From UKL13-2 sp031431435 (lineage in GTDB: Bacteria; Pseudomonadota; Gammaproteobacteria; Burkholderiales; Usitatibacteraceae), in contig JANPDI010000119.1 in the NCBI GenBank assembly GCA_031431435.1, forward strand, positions 1 through 64,000: DNA of 64,000 bases. The letters run 5' to 3'. Shown piece by piece: positions 31,253 through 42,064 of the stretch. Position 1 is the first letter of the stretch, and every line of letters starts with the position of its first letter. Both the position numbers and the translations under genes were made by a program. The notes below the pieces were generated by a model that did no database searches, had not been told where the DNA came from, and saw only the letters and a program-made list of their open reading frames with translations.

Positions 31253-32356
31253 TCAGGCCAAACGCTGATACTTTCCTCCGGCGATCTGTGCGACACGACC
31301 ATCCAGTTCAAGTTCGGTCAGTCTGCCGATCAACAAATGTCCTGCAATGCCGGTGCGCACCGCCAGCTCATCACTCGACACCGCATCAAAGCCCATTGCA
31401 TCAAGAATTGGATCTTTGTCCGGGTTCATTTTGCCGGCAGTCGCCTCTTTGTTTTGCGCCGCAGGCAGGTTGCTCTGCCATTGCAGCTCGACCAGCACGT
31501 CGTTTGCGTCATCAACCAACTTGGCACCTTGCTTGATGAGCTGGTGGGTGCCTTTCGACAAAGGCGAATGAATCGAGCCCGGAATCGCAAAAACGTCGCG
31601 CCCCTGTTCGGCAGCCTGTCGCGCGGTAATCAGCGACCCTGACGCAAGCGCCGCCTCAACGACCAACACGCCGCGCGAGAACCCGCTGATGATGCGATTG
31701 CGCCGCGGAAAATTGGCTGCGATGGCGGGCGTACCCAACGAAAATTCAGAGATGATCAGACCGCGTTGGGAAATTTCTTGTGCAAGACTCTTGTTGCGGG
31801 CGGGATAGACCAGATCAAGTCCGGTGCCAACAACGGCAATTGTTGATGCACTGCCGTCGAGCCCGCCGCGATGCGCAGCGGCGTCGATTCCCAGTGCCAG
31901 TCCGGAAATAATCGCCAGGCCTGCGTTGGATAAACTTCGTGAGAATGCCTCTGCATTCTGCGCGCCGCCGGGTGTTGCATTGCGGCTGCCGACGACGGCG
32001 ATGCTGGCGCTCGACAGCAACTCACGCCGGCCTTTCAGATAAAGCATTGGCGGCGGGTCGTTGATTTCAAACAACGCGCGCGGATAGTCCGCGTCGGCCA
32101 GCGTAACAATATGATTTGATTCGTGTTCAAGCCATTTCAGCGAATAAGCGAGTTTTGCCGGGTCCGGGCCGCTGATGATCGCATCTGCCGCCTTTGCATG
32201 CACCACGCGCAGCAGTGACGCGCGCGTTTGTGACATTACCTTTTCTGGCGTCCCGAAATCACGCAGCAACTTACGGATACTCTCCGCCCCCAGGTTCGGC
32301 AGCAGGTCGAGCGAAAGCCAGGATAAGGCGTCAAGCTCTGTGGGTGGCAGCGGCAT
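31253..32356 (-). CDS. dprA: DNA-processing protein DprA
   Basis: A 367-aa protein that loads RecA on incoming single-stranded DNA in transformation. The N-terminal helical domain is followed by the Rossmann core with VVGSRNATPGG, IISGLALGIDAAAHRGGL, VVGTGLDLVYPARNKSLAQEI and FPRRNRIISGFSRGVLVVEA. A C-terminal winged helix (DAMGFDAVSSDELAVRTGIAGHLLIGRLTELELDGRV) completes it. Start at MPLPPTELD (32356) preferred; ATG 32383 adds nine residues. The usual betaproteobacterial neighbour smg (DUF494) is not present between dprA and topB here. Confidence 0.93.
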   Translation of the reverse strand: MPLPPTELDALSWLSLDLLPNLGAESIRKLLRDFGTPEKVMSQTRASLLRVVHAKAADAIISGPDPAKLAYSLKWLEHESNHIVTLADADYPRALFEINDPPPMLYLKGRRELLSSASIAVVGSRNATPGGAQNAEAFSRSLSNAGLAIISGLALGIDAAAHRGGLDGSASTIAVVGTGLDLVYPARNKSLAQEISQRGLIISEFSLGTPAIAANFPRRNRIISGFSRGVLVVEAALASGSLITARQAAEQGRDVFAIPGSIHSPLSKGTHQLIKQGAKLVDDANDVLVELQWQSNLPAAQNKEATAGKMNPDKDPILDAMGFDAVSSDELAVRTGIAGHLLIGRLTELELDGRVAQIAGGKYQRLA

Positions 32357-32419
32357 AGATGGCGGGTGTGTGAGGGGCGACAAAATGATCGCGCCCGAAA
32401 AACGGGGCGCACAAACGAC

Positions 32420-32445
32420 AAACGCGCGAACGATGTCGCGCGTTT
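32420..32445. terminator. Hairpin between the LysM gene and dprA
   Basis: A perfect 10-bp stem AAACGCGCGA/TCGCGCGTTT with a 6-nt loop, 24 nt after the LysM gene stop. On the minus strand it is followed by GTTTGTCGTTTG, a poor T-tract, so it may only attenuate transcription into dprA. Confidence 0.55.
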
Positions 32446-32468
32446 ACCAATGATCCTGCAACGGTTAA

Positions 32469-33650
32469 CTACGGTGTTTGAACGACGTCACCAACTTTAA
32501 GCGGGCGCTTTGACGACATGACCAAAACATACGACACGCGGTCAAATACCCGAAAAACGACGGTTAGGCCATTGCGTTCCTCGGGCAATTTTACTTCCGC
32601 CGGAATGCCGTCTTTGTCACCCCGCCATGAGGCCGGAATCAGTGTTTTTAATGAATAACGCGACTCGTCCTCACCGGTATTGGTTGCAACAATCTCGCCA
32701 CCGCGTTGCACGGCAAGCACGTGCCCGATCTCGATGCCGTCACGCCGCCCAAGATTGACAACAACAATTGAATACTGTGCGGTTTCTGAAACGCCGCCCA
32801 CCACGGAAACGACCGCACCCTTGACCTGCGTTGCCGGCGATCGCGGACTGTATTGCGGTAACGTCGCGTCGCCTGCCGGGGTCAGTCGATCACCACGGTT
32901 AATTTCCTGGTTTGCCTTGGTGATTTCAAGGGTGGTTGGTGTCACGTTGCCGTCGCCAAATCGCGTCACGCGTGCGTCACCCAAATACTGCGCTTCAAAC
33001 CCTAGAATTTCACGGGTAACCGGGTCGGTCAGCGCCTTGCCCGGACGATAGACCTGCCAGCGGGTCCCCTGTTCGGGTTTGATGCCCAATGCGTAGACGG
33101 CGTTGCCGGTGCCAACAATGACCCGGCTTTCTTCGGAAGCAATAATGCGCGGCGCGCTGTTCAAGGCACCCTCTTCAGCAACCAGCGGCGTGGACAGGAA
33201 TGGGCCGATAACCCGCGCGGGAATCGACGGAATGGCCTGACCCAGCGCTTCGGTCCGGACCCGCGGCGATAGTTTGACGGTGCCGCCAAGGCCTTCACTG
33301 CCGGCAATTGTCAAAAGCGGGCGTCCTGAGGCGTCAAACGAAAGTTTTACGACGTCGCCCGGATAAATCAAATGCGGGTTCTTGATCTGGTCGCGGTTCA
33401 TGTTCCAGATTTCCGGCCAGCGCCAAGGCTCTTTCAGGAATTTGCCGGAAATATCCCAAAGCGTATCGCCTTTGACGACGGTATACATCGTTGGCGCATC
33501 GTTGGCCAACAACAGTGGGTTGTCGTTTGTTTTGGCAGATGCGGTCTTCTTGGCGGCCGGTGTCTTTGGCGCATCTTGGGCCGCTACCGTCGCGCTTGCC
33601 AGAACACCCAGGCTGACGCCAAATAAAAGGATTGCCGGGAATTTTTTCAT
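32469..33650 (-). CDS. Secreted LysM domain protein
   Basis: A 393-aa exported protein. The signal peptide MKKFPAILLFGVSLGVLASATVAA is followed by a short Lys/Ala linker. Next comes one LysM peptidoglycan-binding domain (TMYTVVKGDTLWDISGKFLKEPWRWPEIWNMNRDQIKNPHLIYPGDVV). The remaining 280 residues are beta-rich without a catalytic motif I can name. Such proteins precede dprA in many betaproteobacteria and are thought to sit in the periplasm bound to the wall. The start at 33650 begins the signal peptide; an upstream ATG would hide it. Confidence 0.88.
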   Translation of the reverse strand: MKKFPAILLFGVSLGVLASATVAAQDAPKTPAAKKTASAKTNDNPLLLANDAPTMYTVVKGDTLWDISGKFLKEPWRWPEIWNMNRDQIKNPHLIYPGDVVKLSFDASGRPLLTIAGSEGLGGTVKLSPRVRTEALGQAIPSIPARVIGPFLSTPLVAEEGALNSAPRIIASEESRVIVGTGNAVYALGIKPEQGTRWQVYRPGKALTDPVTREILGFEAQYLGDARVTRFGDGNVTPTTLEITKANQEINRGDRLTPAGDATLPQYSPRSPATQVKGAVVSVVGGVSETAQYSIVVVNLGRRDGIEIGHVLAVQRGGEIVATNTGEDESRYSLKTLIPASWRGDKDGIPAEVKLPEERNGLTVVFRVFDRVSYVLVMSSKRPLKVGDVVQTP

Positions 33651-33822
33651 GGCCAGTATTGCCCTCGCGAGGATTTTGGTGCGCCCGGGCATCACCGTGC
33701 CAATGGCTGTCGAGGCGATATCTGCCGTCGAAAACGGTTTAACGCATCAGAGCCGGTGCGCAATCAAATTTGCCTTAATTGGCGACTTCTACTACACTTG
33801 GCAGTCATTAACTCACTGCAAA

Positions 33823-33841
33823 CTTAATGTAACACATTAAG
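33823..33841. promoter_or_regulatory. Inverted repeat between the LysM gene and def
   Basis: CTTAATGT-AAC-ACATTAAG, two 8-bp arms around 3 nt, lies 36 bp before the def start in the divergent promoter region. It may be an operator for one or both genes, or a 5' leader hairpin. Confidence 0.5.
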
Positions 33842-33876
33842 ATTCTGCACCTAATTTATTCAATTCGCAAGCAATT

Positions 33877-34434
33877 ATGGCTATTTTAGACGTTCTCTGT
33901 TACCCCGACCCCTTGTTGCAGCGCATCGCTGAGCCGGTTAAGATTATTGACAACAAAATCAAGAAGTTAGTCGATGATATGGCTGAGACCATGTACGCCG
34001 CGCCAGGTATTGGATTGGCGGCCACCCAAGTTGGTGAATTAAAGCGGCTCATGGTTATCGACGTGACTGAGGAAAAAAATCAACTTCGCGTGTTCATCAA
34101 TCCAGAAATCATTCGCAAAGAAGGTGCCGCGGTACACGAAGAAGGTTGCTTGTCGGTACCAGGCTTTTATGACAAGGTTGAGCGCGCCGAAACCGTGATG
34201 GTCACCGCACTGGATCGCGACGGCCAGCGTTTCACCATCAATGCGTCCGGCCTGCTCGCGGTTTGTATTCAGCATGAGATCGATCATTTGGATGGCCACG
34301 TTTTTGTCGAATATTTGTCCCCGCTGAAATCCAACCGTATCAAAAACAAATTGATCAAGCGCCAGCGTGAGCTTGATCGCGAAGCGGAAATGGCTGCACC
34401 GCGGCGGCGCGCCTCGGTTTCTGCGCGCTTGTAA
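33877..34434 (+). CDS. def: Peptide deformylase
   Basis: A 185-aa metalloenzyme that removes the formyl group from new proteins. All three family motifs are present: GIGLAATQVG (GxGLAAxQ), EGCLSVPG with the metal-binding Cys, and QHEIDHLDG (HExxH). The C-terminal helix is basic and slightly extended (KLIKRQRELDREAEM...). It precedes fmt, which makes formyl-methionyl-tRNA, by about 100 bp on the same strand. This is the usual pairing of the formylation-deformylation cycle. Confidence 0.97.
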   Translation: MAILDVLCYPDPLLQRIAEPVKIIDNKIKKLVDDMAETMYAAPGIGLAATQVGELKRLMVIDVTEEKNQLRVFINPEIIRKEGAAVHEEGCLSVPGFYDKVERAETVMVTALDRDGQRFTINASGLLAVCIQHEIDHLDGHVFVEYLSPLKSNRIKNKLIKRQRELDREAEMAAPRRRASVSARL

Positions 34435-34539
34435 TCGCCGGCCGGCAGCGCCACTCCGCCAAATCGGCTGCATCCATGCACTGGCGCCGACCGCAGGGTC
34501 GGCGTTTTTGTTTGTTCACGACACATGTTCACGCGCTAA

Positions 34540-35469
34540 ATGAAAATCATTTTTGCGGGCACACCACCTTTTGCCGCCGCTGCTCTTACCGCGCTTCATG
34601 CAGCGGCGCATGACATCGTTCTTGTCTTGTCACAACCCGACCGCCCCGCCGGGCGCGGCATGAAGTTAACGCGGTCCGCCGTTTCGATGGCGGCAGCACA
34701 ACTCGGCTTGCCCATTGAAAAGCCGGCCTCGTTAAAGACCCCCGACGCGCTGCAATTACTGCGCGCGACCGGCGCGGACATCATGGTTGTCGCCGCTTAC
34801 GGTTTATTACTTCCGCAGGCAGTGCTTGACCTGCCGCGCCTCGGATGTCTCAACATCCACGGTTCGCTGTTGCCAAGATGGCGCGGCGCGGCGCCGGTAC
34901 AGCGCGCGATCGAGGCGGGCGATCATGAGACCGGTATCGACATCATGCAAATGGACGCCGGCTTGGATACCGGCCCAATATTGCTCGAAAAGAAACTGGC
35001 CATATCAGCCGATGACACCAGCGCCTCACTTTTTAGTCGGCTCACCAGTCTCGGCGCTGACACGATTGTCGAGGCATTGGAAAAATTGCCGGCGCTGTCG
35101 CCACGCCTGCAGTCGGTATCCGGTGCCGTTTATGCGCGAAAAATTGACAAATCAGAAGCGCCAATCGATTGGCACGCGCCTGCTGAAATCATTGAACGGC
35201 GGATACGGGCATTTGATCCGTTTCCAGGCTGTGAAACCACGTTGTGCAATGAAAAACTCAAGGTTTGGAGGGCGTTTCCCGCTGATAATGCTCTGAATGC
35301 CCCGCCGGGCAACGTGTTTGAAATCGCACCTGACCACTTCACAATTGCCTGCGGCAAGGGCGCCTTGCGTATCACCATCGTCCAACGCCCGGGCGGCAAT
35401 CGTATTTCTGCCGCAGACTGGCTGCGCGGACGACCAACACCCATCCAACCTGGAGCGCAATGTCAATGA
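34540..35469 (+). CDS. fmt: Methionyl-tRNA formyltransferase
   Basis: A 309-aa enzyme that formylates Met-tRNA(fMet) using 10-formyl-THF. The N-terminal domain shows KIIFAGTPPFAAAAL, LSQPDRPAGRGMKL, the catalytic region LNIHGSLLPRWRGAAPVQRAIEAGDHETGI and MQMDAGLDTGPIL. The C-terminal OB-like tRNA-binding domain starts around YARKIDKSEAPIDW. Its stop overlaps the rsmB start region (ATG 35460, TGA 35467-35469), so the two are co-translated. Confidence 0.97.
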   Translation: MKIIFAGTPPFAAAALTALHAAAHDIVLVLSQPDRPAGRGMKLTRSAVSMAAAQLGLPIEKPASLKTPDALQLLRATGADIMVVAAYGLLLPQAVLDLPRLGCLNIHGSLLPRWRGAAPVQRAIEAGDHETGIDIMQMDAGLDTGPILLEKKLAISADDTSASLFSRLTSLGADTIVEALEKLPALSPRLQSVSGAVYARKIDKSEAPIDWHAPAEIIERRIRAFDPFPGCETTLCNEKLKVWRAFPADNALNAPPGNVFEIAPDHFTIACGKGALRITIVQRPGGNRISAADWLRGRPTPIQPGAQCQ

Positions 35470-36821
35470 AACCTGAAACGTCCCCGCAGGTACTATCAAC
35501 CGGCATGGTTGCGGTACAAATCGCGGCTTCCGAAATTGTCGGACGGGTGCTGGGCGGCAAGAACCTTGACCGCGAGTTGGCGGACGCCCTCGCCAAGCAT
35601 CGTACGCTGTCGCCGAATGAGCGCCAGGCCGTGCACTCGATTTGTTTTGACACGCTGCGACACTACGGCCTCATCAACGCCCAACTTGATATGCTGTTGG
35701 CCGCACCGCTGAGTGACGCGCCCGTTCGCTACTTGTTACTGGTCGCATTGGCACAGTTGCAGTTCTCCCGCGTGGCGGCACATACGGTTGTCGATCACGC
35801 GGTCAATGCTGCCGTGGCCATGGGTTACGCCCGCGCCAAAGGATTGGCGAATGCCGTATTGCGCAACTATTTGCGAACACCGGACAAGTTCGCCCGTGAG
35901 CGATTCAAAGATATGGTTGCCCGGTATGATCATCAGCGCTGGTGGATGACGCGCCTGCAGGAAGAGCAGCCGGCGGATTGGGAACGCGTCTTGCTCGCAG
36001 CGCGCGCGCGTCCACCGATGCATCTGCGGGTCAATATTCGCAAGACCACAGTCGCCGACTACCTTGCGCTGCTGGAAAAAGCCGCTATGTCCGCCATGGC
36101 TGTTGGCAATGAGGCGATCCATCTTGAGGTTCCGGTGTCTGTGTCTGCGCTGCCGAAATTCAGCGAAGGTTGGGTATCGGTGCAAGATACGGGGGCCCAA
36201 CTGGCGGTGCGGCTGCTTGATGCCAAGAACGGCATGCGCGTACTCGACGCATGTGCCGCGCCTGGTGGGAAAACCTGCCACATTCTGGAGCGGGCCAATG
36301 TCGACCTTACGGCCATTGATACCGACAGCCACCGATTGCGGCGCGTGACGGATAACTTGGGACGATTGCATCTCAAGGCGAAACTCAAACAAGCCGATGT
36401 TGCGAACCTCGCCATGTGGTGGACAGACGGTGAAAAGAAGCCGTTTGACCGCATTCTGTTGGACGTGCCCTGCTCGGGCTCGGGTGTCACCCGTCGCCAC
36501 CCGGATATCAAATGGATTCGCCGTGAAACGGATCTGAAACGATTTGCAGAAACACAGGCGCGTCTGTTGGCCGGGGTGTGGCCGACTCTCGCAAAGGGCG
36601 GCGTATTGTTGTATGCAACCTGTTCCGTCTTCAAAGCCGAAAATCAGGATGTCATTTCCCGCTTCCTCGAAACCGAGCCGACGGCGACCCAGCTGGCTAT
36701 TCCGCCAAATGTTTTGCCGGCAGCTGACGCCGAAGCACATTCTCTTACCCCGGATTTGCTCTTTTTGCCCGATGACCAACACGACGGTTTCTATTACGCG
36801 CTTTTGCAAAAGACGCGATAG
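35460..36821 (+). CDS. rsmB: 16S rRNA (cytosine-967-C5)-methyltransferase RsmB
   Basis: A 453-aa SAM-dependent methyltransferase. The N-terminal NusB-like domain (about 20-150) is followed by the methyltransferase domain with the SAM-binding motif DACAAPGGKTCH. The catalytic loop is DVPCSGSGVTRRHPDIKW and the second cysteine lies in LLYATCSVFKAEN. Start ATG 35460 is chosen for GGAG 5 nt upstream; ATG 35466, overlapping the fmt stop, is the alternative. The following DUF4390 gene overlaps its 3' end. Confidence 0.96.
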   Translation: MSMKPETSPQVLSTGMVAVQIAASEIVGRVLGGKNLDRELADALAKHRTLSPNERQAVHSICFDTLRHYGLINAQLDMLLAAPLSDAPVRYLLLVALAQLQFSRVAAHTVVDHAVNAAVAMGYARAKGLANAVLRNYLRTPDKFARERFKDMVARYDHQRWWMTRLQEEQPADWERVLLAARARPPMHLRVNIRKTTVADYLALLEKAAMSAMAVGNEAIHLEVPVSVSALPKFSEGWVSVQDTGAQLAVRLLDAKNGMRVLDACAAPGGKTCHILERANVDLTAIDTDSHRLRRVTDNLGRLHLKAKLKQADVANLAMWWTDGEKKPFDRILLDVPCSGSGVTRRHPDIKWIRRETDLKRFAETQARLLAGVWPTLAKGGVLLYATCSVFKAENQDVISRFLETEPTATQLAIPPNVLPAADAEAHSLTPDLLFLPDDQHDGFYYALLQKTR

Positions 36822-37469
36822 CCTGGCCCGGCGGCCGGCGCGCGCAACGAACAACCACGGTTTGACATTTGCCTGGTTGAACGGATTGGTGCGTTTGCCG
36901 TCTGCGCTGGTGGTCGGGATTGTCATGTTGATTGCATCGACCTGCTGGATGCGACCCACCCATGCTGCTGAAGTACAACTTAAAGCGGTCAGCGTCGAGT
37001 CCAACGAAGAGGGCATCCAACTTAACGCCGATTTCGAACTCGTGCTGTCAGGTGCGCTCACCGAGACCATCCGCAAGGGTGTCCCGCTCTACTTTGTTGT
37101 TGAATTTGAATTAACCCGCGGCCGTTGGTATTGGCTTGATGATGTGCTGCTTCGCGCAACCCGCGAGCGCCGCGTGGCATATGCGCCACTCACTGAGCAA
37201 TACCGGGTTACCACTTCCGGCATTTCGCAAAACTTCACCAATGCAGACGACGTCAAGCGCGTACTTTCAAGGATTCGCTCCTGGACTATTGCCGAAAGGG
37301 GTCGGTTGAAGCCAGGTGAAAAATTTGACGCCGCTATCAGGTTCAGGCTCGACACCTCACAACTGCCAAAGCCCTTCCAGCTCGACGCCTTTGGCTCCCG
37401 CGACTGGAACCTATCGAGCAATTGGCATCGCTGGACGATCACTGTCGGAAAAGACGGGAATATCTCGCC

Positions 37470-37473
<4 letters not shown>
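36772..37473 (+). CDS. DUF4390 exported protein
   Basis: The 3' part codes a DUF4390 domain (ELTRGRWYWLDDVLLRATRERRVAYAPLTEQYRVTTSG and the C-terminal FRLDTSQLPKPFQLDAFGSRDWNLSSNWHRWTI). It is preceded by a hydrophobic export segment ALVVGIVMLIASTCWMRPTHAAEV. The start is uncertain: ATG 36772 overlaps rsmB by 50 nt and gives a long N-terminus, while TTG or GTG codons at about 36862-36889 give a normal signal peptide. The stop overlaps the NtrY-like kinase start as ATGA. DUF4390 genes sit before ntrY-type kinases in many betaproteobacteria. No biochemical role is known. Confidence 0.82.
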
Positions 37474-39722
<2,249 letters not shown>

Positions 39723-39742
39723 ACTGCAAATAGGGAATGGGT

Positions 39743-41014
39743 ATGCCAGCAAACAATATATTGGTCGTTGACGACGAAATCGGCATTCGCGAGTTACTTT
39801 CTGAAATCCTGAAGGACGAGGGTTATTCAGTGAGGGTCGCCGAGAACGCACAAGCCGCACGAATCGCCCGCCGCGAAGCGCGGCCGGACTTGGTTTTGCT
39901 CGATATCTGGATGCCCGATACAGATGGCATATCGTTACTCAAGGAGTGGTCACAAAGCGGCCAGCTGACCATGCCGGTCGTCATGATGTCTGGCCATGGC
40001 ACGATTGAGTCGGCGATCGAAGCCACGCGTATCGGCGCGTTCGATTTTCTGGAAAAGCCGATCAGCCTTCCGAAATTAATTGCAACCGTCGGCAAGGCGC
40101 TCGCGGGTGGACGGGTATTGCCAAAACCGGGCTTGTCATTTGCTCATTTGGGCCGCGCAAAGGTAATTTCGGAGTTGCGTCAGCGGCTGGACCAGGTCAG
40201 CCGGCTAAAAATGCCGCTGCTACTTTCCGGCGAGACCGGCTGCGGCTTTGAATTGATCGCCAGAATGGTACATTTGCGCAATACCCCCTGGTTGGCGCCG
40301 TCCGAGCATGCATGGCTGGCCATGAATCCTTTTGCGCCCCTGGCAGAAGCGCGTGATGGTGTGCTGTTCATAGAAGATATTGAACGGCTGAATCGTAATG
40401 AGCAGCGCGGGTTGTCACAGCTGATCACCAAACTTGAAAAATTCAATGTTCGTCTGGTGGCGGCGACGGCACATTCATTGCTGCCAATGATCGAGTCCGG
40501 CGAATTTGATTCGAATTTGCATTCACAGCTCTCGGGAATCACACTGCGTATCCCATCCCTGCGGGAGCACGCCGAGGACATTCCCGACCTCGCCAATACG
40601 ATGCTGTTGCAAATGGTCGAGGCCAACGAGTGTGCGATGCGCAGTTTTAGCGTCGGCGCACTTAACGGACTGCGCAATCTGGAGTGGCCGGGAAATTTAC
40701 CGGTGCTGCAAAATGCAGTCAAAACCCTTGCCGTCACCAGTCTCTCGACGGAAATTTCCGCCGAGGACGTGGCGCGCGTGGCAACCGAACTCGGCCTCAA
40801 TATTTCAGCCGGCGATCTGCCGATGGGCGGCATCCCGTTTGACTTACCCTTGCGTGAAGCGCGCGAACGATTCGAGTACCAATATTTCCTGCATCATATC
40901 CGCCGCGAAGACGGGAATATGTCGCGCGTGGCCGATAAGGTCGGGCTGGAAAGGACGCACCTTTATCGCAAGCTGAAACAGCTCGGCATCCGTCCTTCCG
41001 GTAAAACGGAATAG
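39743..41014 (+). CDS. NtrX-like response regulator with degenerate AAA+ domain
   Basis: A 423-aa regulator. The receiver (1-120) is intact: VDDEIGIRE, phospho-acceptor in LVLLDIWMPDTDG, MMSGHGTIESAIEA, FLEKPI. The middle aligns to the sigma-54 AAA+ domain, but Walker A reads SGETGCGFE instead of GETGTGKE, losing the lysine. Walker B reads VLFIEDIERL instead of FLDEI, and no GAFTGA loop is visible. The C-terminal Fis-type HTH (GNMSRVADKVGLERTHLYRKLKQLGI) is intact. It should therefore bind DNA but not drive sigma-54 open-complex formation. The start at 39743 has AGGG 7 nt upstream. Confidence 0.92.
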   Translation: MPANNILVVDDEIGIRELLSEILKDEGYSVRVAENAQAARIARREARPDLVLLDIWMPDTDGISLLKEWSQSGQLTMPVVMMSGHGTIESAIEATRIGAFDFLEKPISLPKLIATVGKALAGGRVLPKPGLSFAHLGRAKVISELRQRLDQVSRLKMPLLLSGETGCGFELIARMVHLRNTPWLAPSEHAWLAMNPFAPLAEARDGVLFIEDIERLNRNEQRGLSQLITKLEKFNVRLVAATAHSLLPMIESGEFDSNLHSQLSGITLRIPSLREHAEDIPDLANTMLLQMVEANECAMRSFSVGALNGLRNLEWPGNLPVLQNAVKTLAVTSLSTEISAEDVARVATELGLNISAGDLPMGGIPFDLPLREARERFEYQYFLHHIRREDGNMSRVADKVGLERTHLYRKLKQLGIRPSGKTE

Positions 41015-41083
41015 CCGGACGGGTCATCGCCCGCGGGATGACCGGCGATACACGCTCGTCACGCAAACGCGTTGCCCGGTGCG

Positions 41084-42064
41084 TTATTGCCCCAACTGGC
41101 CGATCCGCACAACCGTCAAGCCGGGCTTAACGTGAATCAATGTCGGCATGATCAAAACACAATTGTCATATGGTGCGACAACCGGTCTGCCGTCATCGTA
41201 GGCAATCACATCACCTTTTTTCGCGATGATATCGAGTCCCTTGGTGCCCTCGATAAATCGATAGTTGGCGCTGCCGGCGATTAACGCCTCGGTGACGCGC
41301 ACAATTCTGGTCGGTGGCACGGGAGCCTTGTCAATTTGTTCATCGGCCTGCTCACGATCCACGCAGTTGGTTGCCCGCAAGAAGCGCCAGGTGGTTTGCC
41401 ATGCAACATCTGCGGCTGCGCGCTCCCAATGCTGCCCGCATTCGACCAACAGCGCGTTTTTTTCAGACGCAGCGTCGCCAAAGCCTCCATAGTCGCGCAT
41501 GCGTGTGCCATTGGCATGGCCACGATCACTGACGACAAATTCAGGGATGCCCACCTTCCTCGAAAACGCAATACCCTTGTCCAACGCGCCACAAATCATC
41601 ACCGCCCCATGCGGGTCATGCATGGAATGGATATCCAGCAAAAAATCAACGTCATCAACAATATGCCGCATCGCGCGCGCGCGCGATAACTCAACGGACA
41701 TCCTGACGCCATCGAGTGTTGCCGGCGTCCACACGCGGTTGAAGTCTTCATCAACAAACCGATTGGCATGGGGACGGGCGGCGTCCCAGCGGTGATAAGC
41801 ATCGACGTTGGCAAAGGACAACGAAAGCCTTCCGGCAGTCGGACGCAAATTCATTTTGAACAAACGGTCGACCGCGATTGCGCCACAGATTTCATTGCCG
41901 TGGGTGACGGCATTAACCATCACATGCGGGCCGGGCTTACCCGAGTCGAAGGTAGTGATGTATTCAACGCCGGCGTTGCCCGCCCTGTAAGGTGAAATAT
42001 CGGGCGGCGTGAGTTCGACGGCATATGGCGAGGCGCCCTTTTCAGGTTTGTTTTCAGTGGTCAT
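41084..42064 (-). CDS. Succinylglutamate desuccinylase/aspartoacylase family zinc hydrolase
   Basis: A 326-aa carboxypeptidase-fold hydrolase of the AstE/AspA group. Zinc ligands are in NAVTHGNEICGA (HxxE) and LLDIHSMHDP (second His). ANRFVDEDFNRVW carries the conserved Asp-Phe-Asn-Arg substrate motif. Such enzymes cleave N-acyl groups from amino acids. It overlaps the N-formylglutamate amidohydrolase gene by 11 nt and follows it. The start MTTENKPEKG (42064) is preferred, as the upstream in-frame extension is antisense to a His-rich coding tract. A deacylase role for imported acyl-amino acids is inferred from the ABC importer upstream. Confidence 0.88.
   Translation of the reverse strand: MTTENKPEKGASPYAVELTPPDISPYRAGNAGVEYITTFDSGKPGPHVMVNAVTHGNEICGAIAVDRLFKMNLRPTAGRLSLSFANVDAYHRWDAARPHANRFVDEDFNRVWTPATLDGVRMSVELSRARAMRHIVDDVDFLLDIHSMHDPHGAVMICGALDKGIAFSRKVGIPEFVVSDRGHANGTRMRDYGGFGDAASEKNALLVECGQHWERAAADVAWQTTWRFLRATNCVDREQADEQIDKAPVPPTRIVRVTEALIAGSANYRFIEGTKGLDIIAKKGDVIAYDDGRPVVAPYDNCVLIMPTLIHVKPGLTVVRIGQLGQ

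Noticed and set aside
35736..37076. 446-codon antisense frame across rsmB and the DUF4390 gene
   Set aside because: It is a shadow of strongly conserved rsmB coding sequence, with low-complexity composition and no domain.
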